Assembly: GCF_004919105.1 (NCBI RefSeq)
Contig: NZ_STGK01000020.1
Coordinates: forward strand, 22,105 to 86,104
Length of the DNA: 64,000 nucleotides
Source: Nocardioides sp. GY 10113
Lineage (GTDB): Bacteria; Actinomycetota; Actinomycetes; Propionibacteriales; Nocardioidaceae
Direction: 5' to 3'
A model generated the notes under the pieces. The model was not told the DNA's origin, did no database searches, and worked only from the letters and a program-made list of their open reading frames with translations. Positions within the stretch are counted from its first letter, which is position 1; each line of letters starts with the position of its first letter. Of the stretch, positions 56,506 to 64,000 are shown one piece after another. Made by a program: the position numbers and the translations under genes.

Positions 56506-58542
56506 TCAGGCAGGCCCGGCCGCGACCCGGCAGCCGGTGGCGGCCGGCCCGGATGCGGGGAAGGCCGTGGCCAGCGCGCTGGCGATCCGCCTGGCCCGCT
56601 GCCGGTAGCCCTCGGAGGTGAAGTGGACGCCGTCGGCGACGAACCACTCCGGTCGCACCTCGGCCCGCCAGTCGTAGAGGCGTAACGTCGGGTGCCGCTC
56701 GCACGCCCCGACCAGCTCCCGGTCGAAGGCCACCATGTGCGCGTCCGCGTAGGGCCCCGACCGCAGCTGCGAGCGCACGGTCAGCCACAGCACCGGGTGG
56801 TCCCCGATCTCCTCCATCAGCAGGTCCACCCGCTGCCGGGCCGAGTAGACGCCCCCGACGGCGAGGTTCGCCGCGTCGTTGGTGCCCATCGCGACCACCC
56901 AGCACGTGTCGTCGTCGACGTCGCCGCGCGCCGCCACCGCGTCCTGGGCGTTCGGCTGGTCGTGCCAGCGCTCCACGATCGAGCGGGCGCCGAGGATGTC
57001 GGTGTCCAGGTCGGTCACGCCGACCCGCTGGAGCCGGGCCGGCAGCCGGCTCGCGGACCGCGGAAGGTAGGCCGGGTCGACCAGCCCGAGCGAGGTGGAC
57101 TCCCCGATGTAGACCACCGAGCGGCACGCGGTCCGGTCGGCACCCCCGCCGTCCCCTGCTCCGCCCTCCGAGCCACCCGCCGGCCAGCCCCCGGCAGCAC
57201 GGGCCGCCGCGGGGGCGGACTGCCCGGCCAGCAGGGCGCTCGGCACCGCTCCGGCGACCGCGTGGCAGGCGACCAGCCCCACCGTGCCCGCCACGCCGAG
57301 CGCGACCACCCCGCTCGGCACCAACGGCAGCGGGACCACGCCGCGCCCCCAGGACGGAGGCAGCCGCCAGCCCCGCACCTCGCGCAGTGCACCGACCAAC
57401 CCCCGGCGGCGGATCGGCTCCTCGACGGTGCGCCAGGACGCCTCCGCCAGAAGGAGGGTGAGGGCCAGGACGCCCATCGCCCGGCCCGGCGACGGGGCGA
57501 GGGCGAGCCCCGGGGCGAGCCAGGCGAGCACCGGCAGGTGCCACAGGTAGATCCCGTAGGAGCGTTGGCCGGCCCAGCGCAGCGGGCGCGCCCGCAGCAG
57601 CACTCCCATCACCGAGCCTGGCGCCGCCACCGCCGCGACCAGCACCGTCGTCAGCGCCCCCAGGGCGAGCAGGCGCCACGAGTAGAGCGAGGCGGCGTAC
57701 TGGTCGGTGGTGAGGACGAGCCACCCGATCCCGGCCAGCGCCAGGAGCCCGGCGAGGTCCAGGGTCGCGCGCAGCAGCCCGGTCGCCAGCGATCCGGTGA
57801 CCGCCAGGCGGCGCACCAGCGGCGGCCAGGCCACCGCCAACGCGGCCCCGAGGAGCAGCGCGCCGGCGCGGGTGTCGGTGCCCTCGTAGGCGCGTGTCGT
57901 GTCCAGTCCGGGGTGGGCGAGCTTGGCGAGGAGCACGAACGAGACCACGGCGAGCAGCAGCGCCAGCACGGCGACCTCGAGACGGGTCCACCGGAACGCC
58001 ACCACGACGGCGAGCAGCAGCAGCGGCCAGATCAGGTAGAACTGCTCCTCGACCGAGAGCGACCAGAGGTGGTCGAACGGCCCGGGCGGCGCGAACCGGT
58101 CGGCGTACGACGTGCCGCTGGCGATCGCGTGCCAGTTGGCGACGTGGAGCACAGCCGCCCGCGCCTCCGCCCACCGGCGACCCATCGTGCCGGGCTGGGC
58201 GAGAGCGGTCGCGGTCAGGACGACGCCGAGCACGAGCAGCAGCGCCGGCAGCAGCCGTCTGGCCCGGTGCAGCCAGAACCGTCGCAGCTCCAGGGTGCCC
58301 GTGCGCCGGTAGCTCGACAGCAGCAGGCGCGTGATCAGGAACCCGCTGAGCGTGAAGAAGACGCCCACGCCGAGCAGGCCGCCGGCCAGCCCGGACCAGC
58401 CCAGGTGGAAGCCGAGCACGCCGGCCACGGCGAGCCCGCGGATGCCGTCCAGCCCCGGGACGTAGGGCAGGTCACCGGGGCGGCGCGTCGGCACGTCACC
58501 CGGCGGCGGCACGTGCCCCACCGTGGCCGGCCGGGCGAACAC
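56506..58542 (-). CDS. OafA/YrhL-type acyltransferase with C-terminal SGNH hydrolase domain
   Basis: 678 residues. The N-terminal acyltransferase-3 domain (about 25-400) starts with YVPGLDGIRGLAVAGVLGFHLGW, containing the catalytic His, and has about ten to eleven membrane helices with the RRFWLHRARRLLPALLL motif. After one more helix near 415-440, residues 480-678 are an SGNH domain: block I VVYIGESTSLG (Ser), block III GTNDAAN (Asn) and block V DGVHF (Asp, His). Such proteins O-acetylate peptidoglycan or surface polysaccharides, transferring the acyl group across the membrane. The GTG start at 58542 is tentative. Confidence 0.92.
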   Translation of the reverse strand: MFARPATVGHVPPPGDVPTRRPGDLPYVPGLDGIRGLAVAGVLGFHLGWSGLAGGLLGVGVFFTLSGFLITRLLLSSYRRTGTLELRRFWLHRARRLLPALLLVLGVVLTATALAQPGTMGRRWAEARAAVLHVANWHAIASGTSYADRFAPPGPFDHLWSLSVEEQFYLIWPLLLLAVVVAFRWTRLEVAVLALLLAVVSFVLLAKLAHPGLDTTRAYEGTDTRAGALLLGAALAVAWPPLVRRLAVTGSLATGLLRATLDLAGLLALAGIGWLVLTTDQYAASLYSWRLLALGALTTVLVAAVAAPGSVMGVLLRARPLRWAGQRSYGIYLWHLPVLAWLAPGLALAPSPGRAMGVLALTLLLAEASWRTVEEPIRRRGLVGALREVRGWRLPPSWGRGVVPLPLVPSGVVALGVAGTVGLVACHAVAGAVPSALLAGQSAPAAARAAGGWPAGGSEGGAGDGGGADRTACRSVVYIGESTSLGLVDPAYLPRSASRLPARLQRVGVTDLDTDILGARSIVERWHDQPNAQDAVAARGDVDDDTCWVVAMGTNDAANLAVGGVYSARQRVDLLMEEIGDHPVLWLTVRSQLRSGPYADAHMVAFDRELVGACERHPTLRLYDWRAEVRPEWFVADGVHFTSEGYRQRARRIASALATAFPASGPAATGCRVAAGPA

Positions 58543-58573
58543 GACACGCAGGACACGCGCGCGCCGAAGGGAT

Positions 58574-58591
58574 ATCCCCTATTTCGGGGAT
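58574..58591. terminator. Small hairpin between the Lrp regulator and acyltransferase genes
   Basis: ATCCCC (58574-58579) pairs with GGGGAT (58586-58591), in an unusually AT-rich spot. It may end the regulator transcript or act as a site upstream of the acyltransferase. Confidence 0.35.
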
Positions 58592-58616
58592 CGACCAGGG
58601 GTGCGCCAGCCGAGGC

Positions 58617-59081
58617 TCAGCGCACGCCCCAGGCGTAGGTCTGCTTGCGCAGCTTGAGGTAGACCAGGGTCTCGGTGGCGAGCACCCCGGGCAGGGTCCG
58701 GATCCGCCGCGACAGGATGTCGAGCAGGTGCTCGTCGCTCTCGCAGACGACCTCGGCGAGCAGGTCGAAGGAGCCGGCGGTGATCACGACGTAGTCGACC
58801 TCCTCGATGTCAGCGAGCAGGTCCGCGATCGGCTCCAGCTCGCCGGTGGCCCGGATCCCGATCATCGCCTGGCGGGCGAAGCCCATCTCGACGGGGTCGG
58901 TGACGGCGACCACCTGGATCACGCCACTGTCGATCAGGCGCTGGACCCGCTGGCGCACGGCCGCCTCGGAGAGGCCGACGGCCTTGCCGACGGCCGCGTA
59001 GGAGCGGCGGCCGTCCTCCTGCAGCTCGGCGATGATCGCCTTGGAGTGGTCGTCGAGGTGCGCGGCCTTGTTCTTGGACAC
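58617..59081 (-). CDS. Lrp/AsnC-family transcriptional regulator
   Basis: 154 residues. The N-terminal helix-turn-helix is in LDDHSKAIIAELQEDGRRSYAAVGKAVGLSEAAVRQRVQRLIDSGVIQ; the C-terminal RAM/AsnC ligand domain includes DYVVITAGSFDLLAEVVCESDEHLLDIL. These proteins bind amino acids or related ligands and act as octamers. GTG 59081 is preceded by GAGGATCC, usable as a Shine-Dalgarno or as a leaderless -10. It is divergent from the polyamine importer, with repeated ATTCC/GGAAT half-sites between, so it probably controls that operon and itself. Confidence 0.92.
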   Translation of the reverse strand: MSKNKAAHLDDHSKAIIAELQEDGRRSYAAVGKAVGLSEAAVRQRVQRLIDSGVIQVVAVTDPVEMGFARQAMIGIRATGELEPIADLLADIEEVDYVVITAGSFDLLAEVVCESDEHLLDILSRRIRTLPGVLATETLVYLKLRKQTYAWGVR

Positions 59082-59119
59082 AGGGGGATCCTCACAGCAA
59101 TCCAGCGGCCTGCGCAACG

Positions 59120-59168
59120 GGAATGTACGGATTCCGTTGCTTTTATGCTAATTCCCGACGGAATTCCT
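59120..59168. promoter_or_regulatory. Candidate Lrp-type operator with repeated GGAAT/ATTCC half-sites
   Basis: GGAAT-N6-ATTCC at 59120-59135 and ATTCC-N4-GGAAT at about 59151-59164, followed by a further ATTCC. These inverted half-sites lie just upstream of the potD promoter and within the divergent control region. Lrp-family proteins often bind several phased degenerate sites. Confidence 0.5.
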
Positions 59169-59196
59169 TGTTACCCGGATCACTCCGTGTCATGAT
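59168..59196 (+). promoter_or_regulatory. Sigma70-type promoter of the polyamine importer operon
   Basis: TTGTTA (59168-59173), 17-nt spacer, CATGAT (59191-59196). It gives a leader of about 40 nt with GGGAGG before the GTG. Confidence 0.6.
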
Positions 59197-59243
59197 CCGC
59201 GGAACCCCATGCAAGCTAGTGATGAACAGGGAGGTGGCGATCG

Positions 59244-60407
59244 GTGCCAGGCCGGATGTCCCGTAGAACGGCGCTTCGCGGCGGCGCGGGCGCGCTGCTC
59301 GGACTAGGGAGCCTCGCGGTGCTCCCCGCCTTCGGAACCCCGGACCGCAAGCAGGATCCCGCGTCCTGCTTCGCCGCGGACGTCTCCGACACGGACCGGA
59401 AGCTGGTGGTCTCCAACTGGCCGGCGTACATCGACGAGGACGGCAAGAAGTACGTCTCGACGCTGACCCAGTTCGAGAAGGACTTCGGGATCGACGTCTC
59501 CTACACCGCCGACGTCAACGACAACCTCGAGTTCTTCGCCAAGGTCGTCAACCAGCTCGGCGCCTGCGAGACCACCAAGCGCGACATGTTCATGCTCACC
59601 GACTGGATGGCGGCTCGGATGCTCCAGGTCGGCTGGATCCAGCCGCTGGACAAGTCGCGGGTGCCGAACCTCGACGCCAACCTGATCGACTCCCTCCGGG
59701 GCGTCGGCTGGGACCCCGAGCGCAACTACTCCGCCCCGTGGCAGAGCGGCCTGAGCGGCATCGCGTACAACAAGGAGAAGGTCAAGGAGGTGCGCTCCTT
59801 CGAGGAGCTGCTCTCCCGCCCCGACCTCAAGGGCCGGATCTCGCTGCTGACCGAGATGCGGGACACGATGGGCCTGACCCTGCTCTCGCAGGGCGCCGAC
59901 CCCGCCAGCTTCACCGACACCGAGTGGGACAACGCGATCGACCGGCTGCGCAAGGCGCGCAGCGACGGTCAGGTCCGTGCGTTCACCGGCAACGAGTACA
60001 TCCAGGACCTGGCGGCCGGCAACATCGTCGCCTGCGAGGCCTGGTCGGGCGACGTCGCGGCGGCCGAGGACCCGAACCTCGTCTTCGTGACGCCCGAGGA
60101 GGGCCAGATGATCTGGTCCGACAACATGCTGATCCCCAACCTCGCCACGCACCAGAGCAACGCCGAGGACTGGATCAACTACTACTACGACCCCGAGGTG
60201 GCGGCGAAGCTCGCGGCGTACGTCTGGTACATCTGCCCGGTCAAGGGCGCCCAGGAGGCGATGGAGAAGGTGGACCCCTCCCTCGTCGACAACCCGTTGA
60301 TCTTCCCGACCGCCGAGATGATGGCCACGACCCACTCGTTCATGGCCCTCGAGGAATTCCAGATCCGTGCTTACGAAGGAGATTTCGCCGATGTCATTGG
60401 CGGCTGA
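59244..60407 (+). CDS. Spermidine/putrescine ABC transporter solute-binding protein (PotD-like)
   Basis: 387 residues. The N-terminus has a twin-arginine motif (SRRTALRG) and hydrophobic core, so export through Tat is likely; no lipobox is evident. The mature part shows LVVSNWPAYIDEDG, a PotD hallmark, DMFMLTDWMAARM, NYSAPWQSGLSGIAYN and WSDNMLIPN. PotD/PotF proteins bind linear polyamines through acidic and aromatic residues. GTG 59244 follows GGGAGG; an ATG four codons later is possible. Its last 17 bp overlap the PotA gene. Confidence 0.92.
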   Translation: MPGRMSRRTALRGGAGALLGLGSLAVLPAFGTPDRKQDPASCFAADVSDTDRKLVVSNWPAYIDEDGKKYVSTLTQFEKDFGIDVSYTADVNDNLEFFAKVVNQLGACETTKRDMFMLTDWMAARMLQVGWIQPLDKSRVPNLDANLIDSLRGVGWDPERNYSAPWQSGLSGIAYNKEKVKEVRSFEELLSRPDLKGRISLLTEMRDTMGLTLLSQGADPASFTDTEWDNAIDRLRKARSDGQVRAFTGNEYIQDLAAGNIVACEAWSGDVAAAEDPNLVFVTPEEGQMIWSDNMLIPNLATHQSNAEDWINYYYDPEVAAKLAAYVWYICPVKGAQEAMEKVDPSLVDNPLIFPTAEMMATTHSFMALEEFQIRAYEGDFADVIGG

Positions 60408-61536
60408 ACGCCCCACGGGGAGCGCCCGGGACCTCCGGCTCACCGCGCTCACCAAGGAGTTCACGAGCTTCACTGCCGTGGACTCCCTCGACCTCGAGAT
60501 TCCCGCGGGGAGCTTCTTCGCGCTGCTCGGCCCCTCGGGCTGCGGCAAGACGACGACGCTGCGGATGGTTGCGGGCCTGGAGTCCCCCACCTCGGGCAGC
60601 ATCCACCTCGGCGAGGACGAGATCACCTGGCAGAAGCCGTACCGGCGCCCGGTGAACACGGTCTTCCAGAGCTACGCGCTCTTCCCCCACCTCGACATCC
60701 ACGAGAACGTCGCCTTCGGCCTGCGCCGCCGCAAGGCCAAGGACGTCGACCGCCAGGTCGAGGAGATGCTCGAGCTCGTGGAGCTCGAGGCGCAGGCCCG
60801 CAAGAAGCCGCCGCAGCTCTCCGGCGGTCAGCAGCAGCGGGTCGCCCTGGCTCGCGCGCTGATCAACCGCCCCGAGGTGCTGCTGCTCGACGAGCCGCTC
60901 GGCGCGCTCGACCTGAAGCTGCGCCGCTCGATGCAGCTCGAGATCAAGCGCATCCAGACCGAGGTCGGCCTCACCTTCGTGCACGTGACGCACGACCAGG
61001 AGGAGGCGATGACCATGGCCGACACGATCGCGGTGATGAACCGCGGCGTGATCGAGCAGATGGGCTCCCCGGGTGAGCTCTACGAGAACCCGCGCACCAC
61101 CTTCGTGGCCAACTTCCTCGGCCAGTCCAACCTGATCGCCGGCACGGTGGTCAGCTCGGGTTCGGACGTGGTGAAGGTCGACATGCACGGCACCCAGGTC
61201 TCGATCCCCGCCGACCGCGCCCACACCGCCGCGGGCGCCGGTTGGGTGGGCATCCGCCCCGAGAAGGTGCTGGTCGCCCCGACCGGCGAGCCGATCGACG
61301 CGCCCGGCAACCACATGACCGGCGGCGTCATCACCGACGTCAGCTTCGTCGGCGTGAGCACCCAGTACCTGGTGCGGATGCCGTGGGGCCAGGAGCTGAT
61401 GGCCTTCGAGCAGAACACCGGTCGGCGCGAGGTGATGCACCGCGGCACCGCGGTCGACGTCTCCTGGCGTCCCGAGTTCGCCTTCCTGCTCCCCGCCGAC
61501 CAGGACGTCAACGCCGGCGTGATCGAGGAGGACTGA
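60391..61536 (+). CDS. Spermidine/putrescine ABC transporter ATP-binding protein (PotA-like)
   Basis: 381 residues. Walker A GPSGCGKTTT, Q-loop VFQSYALFPH, signature LSGGQQQRV, Walker B VLLLDEP and H-loop VTHDQEEA are all standard for the PotA/MalK group, followed by a C-terminal TOBE-type regulatory domain (about 290-375, WVGIRPEKVLV). ATG 60391 with GAAGGAG lies inside the end of the PotD gene. The stop shares one base with the PotB start. The deduced role is to energise polyamine uptake. Confidence 0.93.
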   Translation: MSLAAERPTGSARDLRLTALTKEFTSFTAVDSLDLEIPAGSFFALLGPSGCGKTTTLRMVAGLESPTSGSIHLGEDEITWQKPYRRPVNTVFQSYALFPHLDIHENVAFGLRRRKAKDVDRQVEEMLELVELEAQARKKPPQLSGGQQQRVALARALINRPEVLLLDEPLGALDLKLRRSMQLEIKRIQTEVGLTFVHVTHDQEEAMTMADTIAVMNRGVIEQMGSPGELYENPRTTFVANFLGQSNLIAGTVVSSGSDVVKVDMHGTQVSIPADRAHTAAGAGWVGIRPEKVLVAPTGEPIDAPGNHMTGGVITDVSFVGVSTQYLVRMPWGQELMAFEQNTGRREVMHRGTAVDVSWRPEFAFLLPADQDVNAGVIEED

Positions 61537-62381
61537 TGCGCGGGCGCTTCACCGGCTACTGGCTGATGCTGCCAGCGGCCCTGTGGCTCGGGATCTTCTT
61601 CGTCGTCCCGTTCTACTCGCTGCTCGCGACCAGCCTGTACGACCCCGAGGGATCCGTCCTGACGGGCTACGAGGTCAGCTTCCACTTCGCGAACTTCGGC
61701 CACGCGCTGGAGCTGTACTGGCAGCCGCTGGTGCGGTCGCTGTGGTACGCCGCGCTCGCCACCGCCATCTGCCTGGTGCTCGGCTACGTGCTCGCGTACG
61801 CGATCGCGTTCAAGGCCGGCCGCTGGCGCAACCTGATGCTGGTGCTGGTGATCGCTCCGTTCTTCACCAGCTTCCTGGTGCGGACCCTGTCGTGGAAGCT
61901 GATCCTGGCCGACGACGGCTTCGTGGTGAACACGCTGCAGTTCCTGCACATCCTCGGCGACGAGGGCCGGCTGCTGGCCACCCCGGTCGCGGTGATCGCG
62001 GGCCTGGTCTACAACTTCCTGCCGTTCATGGTGCTGCCGCTCTACGCGAGCCTGGAGAAGATCGACGGGCGCCTGATCGAGGCGGCGGGTGACCTGTACG
62101 CCTCGCCGGTGCGCGGCTTCACCAAGGTGACGCTGCCACTGTCGATGCCCGGCGTGGTCGCCGGCACCCTGCTGACCTTCATCCCCGCCGCCGGTGACTA
62201 CATCAACGCCGAGCTGCTGGGCAGCCCCAACGAGCGCATGGTCGGCAACGTCATCCAGAACCTGTTCACCAGCACCGGCGACTACGCGACCGCCGGCGCC
62301 CTCTCGGTGATCCTGATGGCGATCATCGTGGCGATGGTGATGGTGTACATCCGCAAGGCCGGGACGGAGGAGCTGGTGTGA
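61536..62381 (+). CDS. Spermidine/putrescine ABC transporter permease (PotB-like)
   Basis: 281 residues with six helices. FFVVPFYSLLATSLY follows the first helix. The EAA motif is EAAGDLYASPVRGFTKVTLPLSMPGV near 185-210, as in PotB. It is translationally coupled to PotA (shared base) and PotC (GTGA). Confidence 0.92.
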   Translation: MRGRFTGYWLMLPAALWLGIFFVVPFYSLLATSLYDPEGSVLTGYEVSFHFANFGHALELYWQPLVRSLWYAALATAICLVLGYVLAYAIAFKAGRWRNLMLVLVIAPFFTSFLVRTLSWKLILADDGFVVNTLQFLHILGDEGRLLATPVAVIAGLVYNFLPFMVLPLYASLEKIDGRLIEAAGDLYASPVRGFTKVTLPLSMPGVVAGTLLTFIPAAGDYINAELLGSPNERMVGNVIQNLFTSTGDYATAGALSVILMAIIVAMVMVYIRKAGTEELV

Positions 62382-63250
62382 GCACCACCTCGAGCACCAC
62401 CCCGAACAGGGTGGAGAAGACCGCCGACCGCGGCGTCGGCACCCTGCAGCGCGTCGGGCGCTGGATCACCGAGCACCTGGTGCTGGCCGCCGGCCTGCTG
62501 GTGCTGGCCTACATCCTGGTCCCGATCGCCGTCGTGATGCTGATGAGCTTCAACGACGCCAGCAAGTCCCGCAACCTCTACGCGTTCCAGGGCTTCACGC
62601 TGGACAACTGGCTGGACCCCTGCAAGCCGAACGGGATGTGCTCCGCGGTCGTGCGCAGCATCGAGATCGGCCTCCTGGCCACCCTCGTTGCCACGATCCT
62701 GGGCACCCTCGCCTCGTTCGCCCTGGTGCGGCACTCCTTCCGCGGCCGCGGCGCGATCAACTCGGTGATCTTCCTGCCGATGGCCTCGCCCGAGATCGTG
62801 ATGGGCTCCTCGCTGCTGGCGCTCTTCATCTCGGCGGGCCTGGGCGGACGCCTCGGCTTCTGGACGATCTTCATCGCCCACGTGACGTTCTGCCTCTCGT
62901 TCGTGATCGTCGCGGTGAAGGCACGCCTCGGCGGCATGGACGAGAACCTCGAGCAGGCGGCGATGGACCTCTACGCGAGCGAGGCGACGACGTTCTGGCG
63001 GGTCACGTTCCCGCTGGTCTTCCCCGGCATCGCCGCGGCGGCGCTGCTCAGCTTCTCGCTGTCCTTCGACGACTTCATCATCACGAACCTCAACGCCGGT
63101 CAGACGGTGACGTTCCCGATGTTCGTCTGGGGCGCCGCGCAGCGCGGCATCCCGATGCAGGTCAACGTGGTCGGCACCGTGATGTTCCTGGTGGCGCTCT
63201 CCCTGGTGGTCGGCAACATGCTGGCCAACCGGAAGAAGGTCGCCGCCTAG
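62378..63250 (+). CDS. Spermidine/putrescine ABC transporter permease (PotC-like)
   Basis: 290 residues with six helices. The conserved LMSFNDASKSRNLYAFQGFTLDNW and the EAA loop EQAAMDLYASEATTFWRVTFPLVFPGI identify PotC/PotI-type permeases. GTG 62378 overlaps the PotB stop. It completes the importer, and the operon ends at the 17-bp hairpin 63272-63306. Confidence 0.92.
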   Translation: MSTTSSTTPNRVEKTADRGVGTLQRVGRWITEHLVLAAGLLVLAYILVPIAVVMLMSFNDASKSRNLYAFQGFTLDNWLDPCKPNGMCSAVVRSIEIGLLATLVATILGTLASFALVRHSFRGRGAINSVIFLPMASPEIVMGSSLLALFISAGLGGRLGFWTIFIAHVTFCLSFVIVAVKARLGGMDENLEQAAMDLYASEATTFWRVTFPLVFPGIAAAALLSFSLSFDDFIITNLNAGQTVTFPMFVWGAAQRGIPMQVNVVGTVMFLVALSLVVGNMLANRKKVAA

Positions 63251-63271
63251 GCGCACGTCGCACACACCGCA

Positions 63272-63306
63272 GCGCGGGCCGGCAGGGACTCCCTGCCGGC
63301 CCGCGC
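63272..63306 (+). terminator. Terminator hairpin of the polyamine importer operon
   Basis: A perfect 17-bp inverted repeat (63272-63288 with 63290-63306), so in practice about 15 pairs around a 5-nt loop. It starts 21 bp after the PotC stop. No U-run. Confidence 0.8.
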
Positions 63307-63756
63307 TCGCGTTCGTCCCCGGCTCGGAGTCGGGTCGCCGCTGGCGGTCCGCGCCTACCTGAGCACGGTGACGCCACGCCAGGTGGCGAACCACCCGGAC
63401 GCGGCGCGCGGGTCCTACGGCCCGTTCACCGCCACGATCGGTCGCCCCCACCGCTTCGACCAGGAGTACGCCGACCGCTCGTGGCGGCCGCGCGGCCGCT
63501 GCACCCGGCACGTCGCCGGCACCGAGGTGAGGTTCGGCTGCGACCAGGTGGACGAGGACGCCCTCGCCAGCAGCAGGGGCCGGGCCCCGCAGCATGCCTG
63601 GACCACGCTGGTCCTCGCCGTCAAGGTCGGGCGGGACTCCGCACGCATCCGTCGCACGCTGGTGGACCACACCGTGGGGACGTGCCCCACACGCTGCGCA
63701 TCCGCTGGCTCGTCGGCGGGCAGGGCTATCGCCAGGCGGATGCCCGCCGCGGCTAG
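63307..63756 (+). pseudogene. 5'-truncated, frameshifted gene remnant of unknown function
   Basis: From about 63307 a plus-strand frame with strong G/C third-position bias reads GSPLAVRAYLSTVTPRQVANHPD... and ...TTLVLAVKVGRDSARIRRTLVDHTVG, but has no credible start: the best is a GTG at 63368, in mid-domain. At the GGGG run 63676-63679 the bias and sensible residues move to another frame (DVPHTLRIRWLVGGQGYRQADARRG), which stops at 63754-63756. One extra G would join the two. So it is a decayed gene, or an intact C-terminal part with a sequencing error. Two Cys (GRCTRH, FGCDQ) remain. I do not recognise the family. Confidence 0.5.
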
Positions 63757-63797
63757 CCCCGACGAACGCCCCGACGAACGCCCCGACGTACGACGAA

Positions 63798-63835
63798 GGC
63801 GGCGGCCCGGCACCGGTGGGTGCGGGACCGCCGCC
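63798..63835. terminator. Hairpin downstream of the edge aminotransferase
   Basis: GGCGGCGGCCCGGCACC (63798-63814) pairs with 63819-63835 with two mismatches. It lies 24 bp past the aminotransferase stop on the minus strand. Confidence 0.55.
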
Positions 63836-63859
63836 CTCGCGACGCGTGTCCGATCGGGG

Positions 63860-64000
63860 TCAGAGCAGCGTGGCCGCCTCGGTGAGGACCTTGCGGAGCT
63901 TCTGCTCCATCTCGTCGAAGTGCTCGGGGCCGCAGACCAGCGGCGGGGAGAGCTGGATGACCGGGTCGCCGCGGTCGTCGGCGCGGCAGTACAGGCCGGC
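63860..64000 (-). CDS. Class III aminotransferase, C-terminal end only
   Basis: The last 46 residues of a gene that enters from the right edge. The reading (GLYCRADDRGDPVIQLSPPLVCGPEHFDEMEQKLRKVLTEAATLL in two pieces) is the C-terminal end typical of omega-amino acid / putrescine-type class III aminotransferases: cofactor-domain strand, IQLSPPL, then the final helix. No catalytic residues are in the window. It faces the polyamine importer operon, so a polyamine or gamma-amino acid transaminase is plausible but unproven. Confidence 0.72.
   Translation of the reverse strand, partial: AGLYCRADDRGDPVIQLSPPLVCGPEHFDEMEQKLRKVLTEAATLL

Noticed and set aside
56692..58638. Long plus-strand frame opposite the acyltransferase
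   Set aside because: Arg/Gln/Pro-rich shadow without structure-like patterns.

Overview
The window is a very GC-rich stretch (roughly 70% or more by eye; nearly every third codon position is G or C) from an actinobacterium. Likely F420-dependent proteins (DDN type and PPOX type), a SigE-family ECF sigma factor, a GAP-family membrane protein and many leaderless-type starts (a TANNNT-like hexamer 6-7 nt before ATG/GTG) fit a Nocardioides-like member of the Nocardioidaceae. That placement is inference. I see no rRNA, tRNA, CRISPR, prophage or insertion sequence. It looks like ordinary chromosome rich in catabolic and transport genes.

Layout. 1-3635: a partial acetylpolyamine amidohydrolase/HDAC-like gene, then a DmpA-type P1 aminopeptidase overlapping a CocE/NonD hydrolase. 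3681-4827: a promoter, a yybP-ykoY (Mn2+) riboswitch and a TerC-family exporter. 4851-7104: a small winged-helix regulator and a sigma/anti-sigma-like/lipoprotein operon. 7223-16671: a minus-strand operon with a complete oligopeptide-type ABC importer, two Rieske oxygenases and a sarcosine-oxidase-like flavoprotein, probably for uptake and N-demethylation of a methylated amine. Divergent from it, 16923-21836 carries an S9 oligopeptidase, an M20 hydrolase and a class III aminotransferase. 21921-35836: mostly single genes (fused receiver/thioredoxin-reductase-like protein, aldo/keto reductases, a STAND ATPase next to a FAD monooxygenase, DDN-like protein, alpha/beta hydrolase, SDR with TDER repeats, GAP protein, DUF1254 protein, secreted proteins of unknown function).

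35930-50554 is the most coherent system. One minus-strand run encodes a cytoplasmic serine hydrolase, a Dpp-type importer (including a permease-ATPase fusion), a second serine hydrolase, an M20 deacylase, a COG3375-like GNAT acyltransferase and an enolase-superfamily NSAR/MenC protein. A PucR-type regulator lies downstream and a D-aminoacylase-like amidohydrolase is divergent. GNAT + NSAR + M20 is the set known for irreversible D- to L-amino-acid conversion through N-succinyl intermediates, so the whole block reads as a D-peptide / N-acyl-D-amino-acid scavenging module.

50585-58542: membrane and secreted proteins of unknown function, a PPOX-type protein, a DHFR-like reductase, a PEP-mutase/isocitrate-lyase-family enzyme, a cold-shock protein with a long structured leader, and an acyltransferase-3/SGNH protein. 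58617-64000: an Lrp/AsnC regulator divergent from a complete polyamine importer (potD-A-B-C order), a 5'-truncated and frameshifted gene remnant, and the end of a class III aminotransferase at the edge. With the acetylpolyamine amidohydrolase at the other edge, this suggests polyamine uptake and breakdown are a theme of the locus.
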